This document shows, piece by piece, positions 55,536 to 64,000 of a stretch of 64,000 nucleotides of DNA (positions are counted from its first letter, which is position 1; each line of letters opens with the position of its first letter). Origin of the DNA: Oreohelix idahoensis (lineage: Eukaryota > Mollusca > Gastropoda > Stylommatophora > Oreohelicidae); NCBI GenBank assembly GCA_024509875.1, contig JAMPIV010009920.1:310001-374000 (forward strand). Direction: 5' to 3'. A program made the translations under genes and the position numbers. Under the pieces are notes generated by a model. It did not search any database. It had not been told where the DNA came from and saw only the letters and a list, made by a program, of their open reading frames with translations.

Positions 55536-57375
55536 CAGGGTTCATAGCAAATTTTTTCAAGCATTTTCCAGGCTTTTTCCAGGTTTTTCCAGGTCCAGCA
55601 CGTGATTTTCAAGGATGGGAAACTCTAATATTTTCCTCATCTAATTTTCTCAAATATAATTATCACTTTGCTGATCAGCAATCCGGAGCATTACCGTCTC
55701 CCATTACCAAGGGTGTTTGCAGATTTCTTTAAAAAGAACCTTTTTTTTTTAAATTCATAAAAGATTGAAAAACAGACATCTTTTCCATGTTTTTAGTGAA
55801 TTTGTTCAACATCAGCGCAATAAAATGTTAGTGACATGGATGGTAATGAATAACATAAGCTTGATTGACGTATTGATTTAACGATTAACCACGTATATCA
55901 ACATAAAAGGCTAATAAAATTGGAATAAAATGTTTAAAAAAAACTATTTTTCGTGTTTGTCTTTTTTGAATGTATTCTGCGTCTGTGGCATCTGACAATG
56001 AGCGTTTGTAAATGTTTGAGTAGTTAAGTACCTCTAGTTGGAGTCTGAGCTGCTCTTTTCATTAACTGGGGTTGAAGTTGTAGCTGTAGGCCTCTGCAAG
56101 AGTCTTTGTCAACGATCCACGTTGATAATCTTTGACTGTGTGGTATAACTTGAAGCAGGGTATCAGGCATAGAGGTACATTGCAATCTGGGCAGTACATG
56201 CAAGTCTGGCTTCTGTTCCCTGCAGCCTTACACACTTTACAGTCTGGTTTGTACCTTGCCCTTTCATATTTATCAATGAAGTGGTGCTCAGTAAGTCGTG
56301 TTGTTGTGACCTGTGGTTTTGAAGGTGTCACATTGCGTCAAAGAATAGCAGGTTCAATAAGAGTCATACTGACATCCTGATCTTCGCTTTGATCTTTTTT
56401 TTGTAGAGTTGGCAGTGTTGTAGGTTATGTGCCCACTGACCAGGGCAGTTTCAACTAAGAAATAATATAAAAATATGATCTGTGTGGGTAGGGGTAGCTT
56501 GCACCTAGTTGGCTGAAGTTTCCACACCTCCCATACTTTTGCTGTATTTTTCTGCAAGCACTGGCTTCTGAATTGTTCTGCCCTAAAGAATTTGTCTTTC
56601 TAACTGTCTTGTTTATATTATCATTGGAGTGAACAGTGGATATAAGGTTAAATCTTTTCGTATCATGCCATGTGACTGTTGGCATGCCTTATCTTCTGTT
56701 CCACAAAACACAGGATGATTTGTCTTTTTCAATTTGAGTTGTTTTTTCTTCAGTGCTACAGGAAAATGCTTCCTATTTTCCGCTACTGTTCCAAATGCAC
56801 CAATCTGAATTTCAGGTCTTGAAATAAAGCTGAAGGCTGAATCAAAACTACAACAGAAGAGAATATGTCCCTTGTTGCATATGAAATTTGAATTAAAACT
56901 ATGGTGACTTTTCACTGAAAAAAAAGAGTCCAAATAATCTCAGCTCTCAAGAGTTTTTTCCTTGGTCACAAATGTAGGTCTCCTAGTAGTGTTAGTTTAA
57001 AAAAAAAAAAAAAGGGAACACAAATAACTTATGAGTAGGCCTAAGCTATGTATATTTACCAATTCAAAATTCTAAACGCATACATAATACAGTCAAAACA
57101 ATATTTAACTAGAACAAAAGGTAATATATATAGTAATTGGGAGGGTAATACTTATGATAAGTGAAAATCTATTAAATATCTAACTGGAGACCTTTACCCC
57201 CCCCCCCCCCCCCCCCCCCCCCCCACATCTTTACTATTTTTGTTGGGTTTTGTTTCGTTTGTTTGTTTAGATTTTTTAAAAAAAATTTAATTTAATTTTT
57301 TTTTTTAATTTTAAATAACATAGGCCTATCCACAAAATTGCTGATTTTCATTTATCTTAATTACAGTGATTTGAC
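55536..57375 (-). mobile_element. piggyBac-like element PB3, truncated on the right
   Basis: Begins CAGGGTTCATAGCAAATTT and follows PB1 and PB2 through transposase remnants, an A run with GGG (57,000-57,017), a 28-C run (57,197-57,224), and the AGGCCTAT site that in PB1 received LINE-D1 (here uninterrupted, 57,328-57,335). Similarity to PB1 ends at TTACAGTGATTTGAC (57,375), where gypsy RNase H sequence starts. The right terminus and foldback are missing. Confidence 0.88.
56062..56933 (-). pseudogene. PB3 piggyBac-type transposase, C-terminal half
   Basis: Pieces 56,933-56,613 (SFDSAFSFISRPEIQIGAFG, NRKHFPVALKKKQLK), 56,685-56,455 (TWHDTKRFNLISTVHSNDNI), 56,557-56,354 (LVETALVSGHITYN) and 56,331-56,062 (CKVCKAAGNRSQTCMYC, CNVPLCLIPCFKLYHT). 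Extent and break points resemble PB1 and PB2, implying that the amplified unit already carried only this half. Confidence 0.85.
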
Positions 57376-57822
57376 TAGTGTTGGAGCGCAAGTGATGCTC
57401 TGGCAGCCTTCTCATCAGAAGGCCCTCTCATCTGTCTCCAAGAAAAATTTTGCACCAATAAGGTAGCGCTGCTATTTTCAAATACAATATACCACAGCGA
57501 GCAATTCCCGCTTGACAATGGGGTATTTTTTCTCTGTGGGTGTTATTTACGACTGACATACAGAATTGGATGTAGACAATCATCGAATTCCTGCATAAGT
57601 GTACCACCGATTCCCGAATCACAGGCGTCGACTCTAAGGATAAAGGAAATCGAGTATCAGGCAATCTTAAAATTGGTGATTTTGAGAAAAAAGACTTAAG
57701 CAAATTTAATGACGCATTACACGAATGTGTCTAAACAATCTTATTTGGAGAGTTCTTTCTTAATAACGAAGACAGAACTGAAGTAATTTCTGAAACATTG
57801 GGTAAAAATTTTCTATAGAATC

Positions 57823-58245
57823 CTACAAAACTGTGAACCTTTTTTTTTTTAAATCAAATTTACTGAAAAAGGGAGCTGTAGATAGTCTATCCAATAGAGA
57901 ATCTAACAAAGGAAGATGTTCAGCATCCAAGTTTGTCAAAGCATTCATACGCCTTAAATCAATGCAAATCTGAATGGATTTGTCCTTCTTTCTAATCAAC
58001 ACCATTGGAAAACTGTATGGAGATTGAGAAGGAGAAATTATGTTTAATTTTATCATATGCTCTATTTCTTTTTGTACTTGTGATTGAAAATGTACAGAGA
58101 TAGGATAAGGTTTCAGCTTGATTGGTCTGAAACCAGTAAGGAGAATATCATGTTCAATGATATTTGTATGCCCAGGAATATCCGTGAGCCATGTCAGGAA
58201 AAGATTGTAGTAACAACGAAATCTGATCTTTTTGATATGGAGCAA
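57823..58245 (-). pseudogene. Gypsy reverse transcriptase N-terminal part
   Basis: 140 codons: IPGHTNIIEHDILLTGFRPI (pre-RT spacer, compare PGHTNLLEYDMKL in the first element), EIEHMIKLNIISPSQSPYSF, ICIDLRRMNALTNLDAEHLP and FSKFDLKKKRF. The last block is where the first catalytic Asp lies (F-S-K-x-D). The frame then leaves homology at a poly-T run, and the palm with YxDD is deleted. Confidence 0.8.
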
Positions 58246-58643
58246 GATTTGGCAAAACAGACATATTCCTCCAATTCTCAGTAGATGAAAGTGGTAAGGT
58301 AGGTAGAGAAAAAAGAGGCTCAGAAATATTAGGTAATTCAGACAACTCTTCCTGTATGACAGCTAAGGAAGAGTGACGATCAATGGGTTCATCGACAGCC
58401 TCAAAGACTGGTTTAAGATGTGGAGGTCAAGAGTGAAATTGTTGCGGCATGTTGATGTGAAAGGTTTTTTTCCTTTCCTTTAATAGATATAATATAGTCA
58501 ACATCTGACAATCTTTCAAGTACAGTATATGGTCCTCTCCAAGATACAAGTACTTTATTGTTCTTATTGGGTTACAATACATAGGTCTCATCACCCGGCC
58601 ATAATTGGCGCAGTTTTCTGTTTTAATTAACAAACAATCTTGC

Positions 58644-59006
58644 CTATGGTTTAGCTTTTTCTGATGCTTCTACAGCTATCTGGCATGCATCAATAATTTT
58701 CTTTCTCAAGTTAACCACGTATTGGTAGGAGGTTTGAACATTTCCAGACATGTCAGCTCCAACCAATAACTGTTTTAGTATAGACATATGTCCTCTTGGC
58801 TTGGCACCAAAGACTAATTCAAGCGTAGCAAATCCAGTATGTTTGTTAGGTATTTCCCGATAGGTGAACAATACCGCTGGGAGCACTCTATCCCAATGCT
58901 GCGGGTATTTCACAGTTACCTTGCCTAGCATTTGTTTAGCCTTACGCATGCTGCGGTCGTAAAATTGCGCCAGAGGTACGATATGTTCTGAACGCTGAAG
59001 GCACAA
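58644..59006 (-). pseudogene. Gypsy integrase core end and post-core helix
   Basis: 120 codons: EHIVPLAQFYDRSMRKAKQM, YPQHWDRVLPAVLFTYREIP, TGFATLELVFGAKPRGHMSI and SYQYVVNLRKKIIDACQIAV. HWD..L....aYR...h..tG..P..L.fG is typical of the integrase core after the last catalytic residue. The SYQYV.NL block matches SYQYVNELTTRLK in the first element (15,956 on), tying the two copies together. Confidence 0.8.
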
Positions 59007-59183
59007 TTTTGCTACTTTCGGATACAGTCAGTTTTCCTGGCATAAAACATGTGTACACGTGATATTACCCCTGGATGTTAATTTTATTTCTGAAAGAGTT
59101 CACTTCCTTTTCTGGTCTATATTTGTGACGGGTGTTTCAGTGTTTAATTTTTTTGTGCACATTTCAAATCGAAATCAATCGGC

Positions 59184-59285
59184 ATGGAATACGCTGCCAT
59201 TTTCACGGATTATGACTGCAATGATGAGGAGTTTCTTAGCTTTAAAAGCGCTGATATCGGTTCTCATAAATTGGTTAATGGCTGA
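59184..59285 (+). other. Possible short first exon or leader frame
   Basis: ATG at 59,184 opens 33 acidic/aromatic codons (MEYAAIFTDYDCNDEEFLSF at the start) then TGA. A strong donor-like GTAAGT follows at 59,304, but the TGA precedes it in this frame. Acidic D/E-rich starts occur in piggyBac-derived and many other proteins, so no family is claimed. Confidence 0.2.
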
Positions 59286-60813
59286 GATGGGGAGGACAGT
59301 AGTGTAAGTTTCGAAGGAGTAGGTGAGTTTCTTAGTTTGTTGTTGTTTTTTTGGTTTGTTGTTGTTTTTTTATCTTCTTTTCATCTTTCCATTCCTCTCT
59401 TCATATCACATCTAACATAGAAAGCAACAAAACTTATATCATCAGATTCATCATTCATTTATTTATAAACATTCCAAAAATTAAAGCAATTGATCAAGAA
59501 AAAAAAACCACTACAAAAACGGGCGTCGAGAAAAAGAATGCAGCGGCAGGGCAAATTTTCCGTCATTTTAATGCAGCGTGCGTAAGGTTAGGACAACGGT
59601 TGAGCTTCTCAATTTTCCCGTTTGAAATAGGATGATAGGCACTTCTGAGAGATCTATCTATTTCTAGGTATCACAAACTGCCTCTTCGCCGCGGTCGAGA
59701 AATTCTGTGACGCGCAAGTGAGGCCCAATTTGGGCCCTTTTCAACCTCGCTCTGCCAAGTAATTTATTTGCCTTTTCTAAATAAAAATTATATCTTCGAT
59801 CTTTCTTCTTTCATAATATGTCAATTATAACTTTCTGCGTGTCACTGAAATTGAGTGAGACAAAAAAACAAAAAACACCATTAAAACTGCTCTTGTCGTG
59901 CACTGGCTGACTGGGGCTCAAGAGAGCGAAATTCGCTGAAAGGACCCCCATCTCATTCAAAGAGTCGGCGCTGTGTCCTCAAACATGCTACATTCATACG
60001 GTTTTCACCAATGAGAAGAGCTTTACACACATGTAACACAAGGCACAGATTTGTTATAGGAAGAGATCGTAAATTTGAAGTGAATGAGAAAGTTTGGATT
60101 TTAATACACATCTGGGAGGCCTACCTACACTCGTGTTACATCAAACAAACGAGCAACCATTCTGCTAAAATCGTATCAAAGTTTTAAAAATCATAGTAAT
60201 TTGATGAAAGAGCAAACGAACGTTAAAACAGAGCACCTCCAACACATTTCGGCGTGTAAACATAAAGGCGGATGTTCCATCTGACAAACCCGGACACGAT
60301 GGGCCGGCTGTACGAAACACAGCACGAAATGACTAAGGCGCTGAAATGAAAGTTTCACCAATGGAAGTTGACCCAATTTGTGTTCTGAGTAAGTTTTGAA
60401 TTTTGTTTTATTTCTATTCATTTCAGACCTATTTTGTTTATTTGCAATATAGCAACGGTAAGTGACGGAGGGCGGATGTATTAGTAAAAGAACAACCAAA
60501 TGTGGCTGCTCGATTCACACATTTAGACAGAAAGTTTTTAGTTTTTTAAGCAATTTTGGGAGTGGGGTATTGTTGTTTATGTAGCTATTTGGTTGTTTTA
60601 TCGGACCATCACCATTTTCTAAACATTCGGTATCAGAATTAAGGTCTAACACTTAGTAACAGCTTGTAAAGCCGCTGCCCTACTTTCGATAACGTTATGG
60701 ATGTCAAAGGTCATGTTTAGAATTTAGCTTGCTACACATTTGTGAACGTTAATCTTTTTTTAAAAATTGCCTCTCTCACATAATTAACCTTTTTTTTCCC
60801 TCACTTATTTCAG

Positions 60814-60932
60814 GGGACAATCGTTATGATGCACATTTTTCAATGACGGGAAGAGGCAGACGTCCGGCTCTGCCACGGATTTCTACTGGGACAAATAGAC
60901 TATTGGCACAGTTCTGTCTTCTGAAGGACTAG
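60814..60932 (+). other. Possible terminal exon after an acceptor-like site
   Basis: CCTTTTTTTTCCCTCACTTA then TTTCAG (ending 60,813) is a good polypyrimidine tract plus AG. Directly after it a frame reads DNRYDAHFSMTGRGRRPALP and on to a stop at 60,930 (38 codons). No family is recognised. Splice-like signals of this strength also occur by chance. Confidence 0.2.
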
Positions 60933-61399
60933 GAAAATGCAACATTGGAGCTAGTACATCTTGTTGTGTAAAGTTTATATATCATATTATTTCCTCTCAT
61001 TCTCTGATGTTAAAAATCATTAGGCTACTATGTAGCTGAAGCTTTCCTAGAAGCCTCTACAGGTTTTGAGTTTATTTTACAATTACAATCATAAAAGACA
61101 AATGTCCCTGAGCACTGAAACAAGTTGGTTGTTTACAAAACCCCTATTAACCTTTAGCATGCTGCATTACTTGGGCGGAAATTTATGCCTGCAGCTGCAT
61201 TCTTTTTCACAACATTCCGTTTTTATTGTCTTCTTCTTCGATCCTTAACCACCGACCGTCAAAGCAGTCAGTGGCCATCACGCCTAGTGGCGTCTTGTAG
61301 GGCAACAACAAATTGATTCCACTTTGCACGGTCGGTGGCCATCCTTCGTACAGTGCCCCAACTCTGGTTCATTCTTTGCATCTCAGCCTCCACAGTCCT

Positions 61400-62182
61400 T
61401 CACCAAGTTGTTTTTGGTCGGCCTCTCTTTCGCTTTCCTTCAGGGGTCCAAAGCATAGCTGTTCTTGTGATGGCATCGGGGTCTCTTCTGAGGACATGAC
61501 CAACCCAGCTCCAGCGTCTGCCAGCTATGATGGTATGCATGTCCTCTTGCTTGCTACGAGTAAGCAGATCTTGGTTGGTGATGGTATTCGGCCAAAAGAT
61601 TCGGTGAATTTTTCTTAGGCATGTTGTGTGAAAAGAGGACAATTTTGACATTTCCTTCTCTGTGACTCTCCAGCATTCCGCACCATAGAGAAGCACAGAA
61701 AGCACGCAACTCTGGTATAATCTTAATTTTGTGCTTGTGCTGTATTGGGAGGACATCCAGATGTTATTTAGGCTAAAGAAGGCTGTTCTTGCCTTATTCA
61801 TTCTGATGTTGATGTCTTTGCCTGCCCCACCGTCTGGTGTTACTATGCTTCCTAGGTATGTGAAGGTATCTGTCTGTACCAGTTGCTGATTCCTTACTGA
61901 TATGGGCTCAGGGTTGCTCACATTGAGCGTCATGACCTCAGACTTCTTTAAATTGATGTTCAAGCCCACCTGCTGGCTAAATTTATTAAGTCTATCCGTT
62001 TTTTCCTGGATGTGTTGATGTGAATGTGCCAGCAGTGCAATGTCATCTGCATATTCCAGATCTTCCAATGTTGAAAATGTAGTCCATCTTATTCCTCTTG
62101 GACTGCCCTCTGTTGTCTGGAGCATCACCCAGTCTATGACTGTTAAAAATAGAGTGGTTAGAGAAGAGTGATTCCTCTCCAA
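61400..62182 (-). pseudogene. LINE-A3 RT active site and C-terminal domain
   Basis: 260 codons open: TLFLTVIDWVMLQTTEGSPR, the active site DLEYADDIALLAHS, VGLNINLKKSEVMTLNVSNP, FTYLGSIVTPDGGAGKDINI, SVLLYGAECWRVTEKEMSKL and GRRWSWVGHVLRRDPDAI, then KRKRGRPKTTW. Upstream RT blocks are deleted at 62,158, so the frame start is a junction artefact. Confidence 0.85.
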
Positions 62183-62868
62183 TTATTGCAGTCTGAAAGA
62201 TCTCCCTTCTTGGGCAATTTGACAATTATTCTTTTGTTCCACTCTGATGGTGTTGTCCCCGTTTTCCACACTTGTGCAAATAGTGGTTCTAATAGTTCTG
62301 CTGCTAGCTCAGGGTCTGTCTTAAATAGCTCTGCATTTAAGTTATCATGGCCCGGAGCTTTGCCGTTCTTTAACCCTTTGATTGCTGTGATGATTTCTTC
62401 TTTTCGTGGAATGTCTGTATTTACATCTAGATCGTTTTCAGCCTCAGGAACATTCAATTGTGTCTCTGGTATTTCCTTGTTCAGAGTTTCTCTGAAGTGC
62501 TCTGCCCATCTTGTTTCCTGTCCCTCTGCTGTCTTGATGAGATTTCCTTGCTTATCTCTTACTAATGTAATATTGTTTGCACCTTGTTTTCCGCTGATGA
62601 ATTTAGTTATTTTGTATACTGTGCTTTGTTCATTTCTCAGTGCTGCCTCCTCTGCCTCTCTTGAAAGATCGTCTAGGAAATTCCTTTTGTTGGCTCGTGT
62701 TTGGCGTTTAACTTCCTTGTCCAGCTGACTGTACTGTTCGCTATATAGTTGCTTTAACCTGGGGGACTTCGCTTCTTTTTTCTTCTTTTTCATTTCCTTT
62801 CTCATCTTTATGGTGTTTAGTGTTTCTGGTGTTATCCAGTCTTGCTTCTTCCTTTCCTGGAATCCCAA
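62158..62868 (-). pseudogene. LINE-A3 linker and RT N-terminus
   Basis: 236 codons: MGFQERKKQDWITPETLNTI, FLDDLSREAEEAALRNEQ, IPRKEEIITAIKGLKNGKAP, GHDNLNAELFKTDPELAAEL and GTTPSEWNKRIIVKLPKKGD, ending at NNWRGITLL where the deletion begins. The DDLSREAEEA variant is shared with A1; A2 has DDLAKQAEEA and A4 has DDLARQAEEA. Confidence 0.85.
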
Positions 62869-63224
62869 GCATGATTTGCTGCTTTCCTTATATATTGTTG
62901 AAATGGTGTTGAAATTCTGGTCTATATCATCAGTTAATGTCTTTTCCTGGATTTTGGCAAATTGATATCATTTCTTAATGTTGGCCGCAAAAGCTTTTCT
63001 GGTAAGGGGGTCCTTCAGTTTGCTGATGTCAAACCTTTTCTGTGTAGTTACAGTTGGTCTAGCCCTTCTTAGTTTCACTTTCAGTTTTGCTACTACTAAA
63101 TGATGATCACTTCCCACATCTGCACCTCTTCTTACCTTCACATCTTGTAATGCATGTCTCCATCTACTGTTAACCATGATGTGGTCTATCTGGTTTCTGT
63201 CCCGACCATTTGGTGATTCCCATG

Positions 63225-63641
63225 TTAACTTGTGAATTTCCTTATGTGGGAAAGTGTTCCTCCAATGACCAGGTTGTTAATGCTACAGAAACTTATTAGC
63301 TTATCCCCATTTTCGTTTGCTATTCCGCTGCCGCATTTCCCCATTGTTCTTTCATTATATGTATTGTGTGTACCAACTTTCGCATTGAGGTCTCCCATTA
63401 CTATAACAAGATCATATCTAGGTGTGTCCTCCATTTCTTTCTGCAGTTGTTGATAGAATTCATCCTTGACCTCCTCATCGCTATCATTCGTTGGTGCGTA
63501 GCATTGTATTATTGTAGTGTTGGTGAATCTCCCTCTCAATCTCAATCGTATCAGTCTGTTGTTGATGGGTTTCCATTCCAGTAATGTCCTTTCTATCCCT
63601 TTCTGTAGAATAATGGCTATGCCTTCACTGTGTCCTGACAT
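63225..63641 (-). pseudogene. LINE-A3 endonuclease
   Basis: 138 codons: SGHSEGIAIILQKGIERTLL, TTIIQCYAPTNDSDEEVKDE, DLVIVMGDLNAKVGTHNTYN and ENGDKLISFCSINNLVIGG. It includes the catalytic D-x-N block but lacks the N-terminal part with the first Asn and the Glu. The end of the domain (SDHHLV) follows in another frame at 63,177-62,968. Confidence 0.85.
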
Positions 63642-64000
63642 TCCAAAATCCTATTCTTGTATCCTGTTTTGCGGTCAGGACATCTGTTTTCATGTCAGTG
63701 GCTTCCTTTCGGCTTTCACCACTGACAGTCATACGAGCCACAGACTCCGAATGTCCATCCTGCAGCAAAGTTTGTTCATTTGATGTTGTTTCCATAACTT
63801 CATTATTTTTTTTACATAGACAGGGGTGTCAGCCCTATGCTAAAACCCCCAACATGGAGGACCAGGGTACCAGCTTTTGTCTGACCCCTACCCACACAGA
63901 CCAGTCCAGCTTGGTTGAACCTACCAGGAGTAAAACTCCCACTGGCATAGCTCTGGGGATTGTCAGGGTACGCAAGCTGCCATACCGCTACAAGGTATAG

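Larger units (their letters stand above)
57376..59030 (-). mobile_element. Second Gmr1-like gypsy remnant (integrase before RT)
   Basis: Minus strand. Order from 59,006 downward: integrase core end (58,644-59,006), integrase C-terminal module (58,633-58,427), spacer, RT (58,245-57,823), then thumb and RNase H (57,830-57,376). This is the same unusual order as at 14-17.8 kb, in a clearly diverged copy. A deletion after FSKFDLKK removes the YxDD part of RT, and a T run (57,841-57,850) disrupts the frame. No LTR or Gag is visible; truncated at both ends. Confidence 0.8.
59031..61229. other. Largest stretch in the clean half with no recognised element
   Basis: 2.2 kb without TE homology that I can see. 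Contents: an acidic short frame at 59,184-59,285 with a GTAAGT nearby, pyrimidine/AG acceptor-like sequence at 60,790-60,813 with a short frame after it, and GC-richer sequence around 59,520-59,760. This is the best place to look for host sequence, but no gene is established. Confidence 0.5.
61230..64000 (-). mobile_element. LINE-A copy A3, runs off the window
   Basis: Minus-strand LINE-A with complete 3' end: tail (GAA)n at 61,230-61,240, CGGTCGGTGGTTAAGGA, then C-terminus, RT and endonuclease toward higher coordinates. Internal losses: about 0.57 kb of RT is missing at 62,158 compared with A2, and the endonuclease N-terminus is missing near 63,635, where FGMS-like start sequence joins SGHSEGIAIILQKGIE. 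63,800-64,000 is 5' UTR-like sequence not present in the other copies. The 5' terminus lies beyond the window. It shares the NIKK-stop and other private changes with A1. Confidence 0.9.

Overview
This window looks like transposable-element-rich animal DNA, not a prokaryotic or viral locus. Coding traces are broken by stops and frameshifts. Microsatellites and long G/C or A/T homopolymers are common, and the recognisable proteins are APE-type endonuclease/reverse transcriptases of RTE-, CR1- and Tx1/L1-like LINEs, Ty3/gypsy Gag-Pol, and Tc1-, pogo/jerky- and piggyBac-type transposases. The repertoire would fit a marine invertebrate, perhaps a mollusc, but that is low-confidence inference. I found no intact host gene, rRNA, convincing tRNA gene or CRISPR array.

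Layout. 1-9.6 kb: almost no recognisable content except two very degenerate pieces of one LINE ('LINE-B'), whose many single-base insertions suggest ancient decay or uncorrected long-read sequence. 9.7-14.0 kb: fragments of LINE-E and LINE-C, then two LINE-A copies joined in opposite orientation. 14.0-18.3 kb: a Ty3/gypsy element whose integrase lies upstream of the reverse transcriptase (Gmr1-like order), with a candidate 3' LTR. 18.7-22.8 kb: a LINE-C split by a 1.8-kb element with 76-bp terminal inverted repeats (TIRs) and 8-bp target duplications, and by an 82-bp retroposed insert. 22.8-27.4 kb: a Tc1-like transposon split by a near-full-length LINE-B with a 12-bp target-site duplication (TSD). 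27.9-30.2 kb: a truncated Tx1/L1-like LINE. 31.3-38.3 kb: a pogo/jerky transposase pseudogene split by a piggyBac-like element, which itself holds a CR1-like 3' end and an RTE-like LINE-D. 39.1-51.7 kb: a second LINE-B split by a second piggyBac-like element and by a nearly complete CR1-like LINE, which itself holds LINE-D and a SINE. 52.1-55.1 kb: LINE-A carrying a fragment of its own family. 55.5-59.0 kb: a third piggyBac-like copy abutting a second gypsy remnant with the same integrase-before-RT order. 59.0-61.2 kb: the longest well-resolved stretch without a recognised element. 61.2-64.0 kb: another LINE-A running off the window.

Relative ages can be read from the nesting: pogo/jerky, Tc1, LINE-C and the second LINE-B are hosts; piggyBac-like, CR1-like and the first LINE-B are later arrivals; LINE-D, the SINE and the short LINE tails are the youngest. 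The most informative observations are: piggyBac-type transposase remnants inside elements with CAGG termini and 6-bp CTWATA duplications instead of TTAA; two gypsy remnants with INT before RT; a 250-bp LINE-B derivative made only of the two ends; and a SINE sharing the LINE-A 3' tail. LINE-A to LINE-F are labels used only in this annotation.
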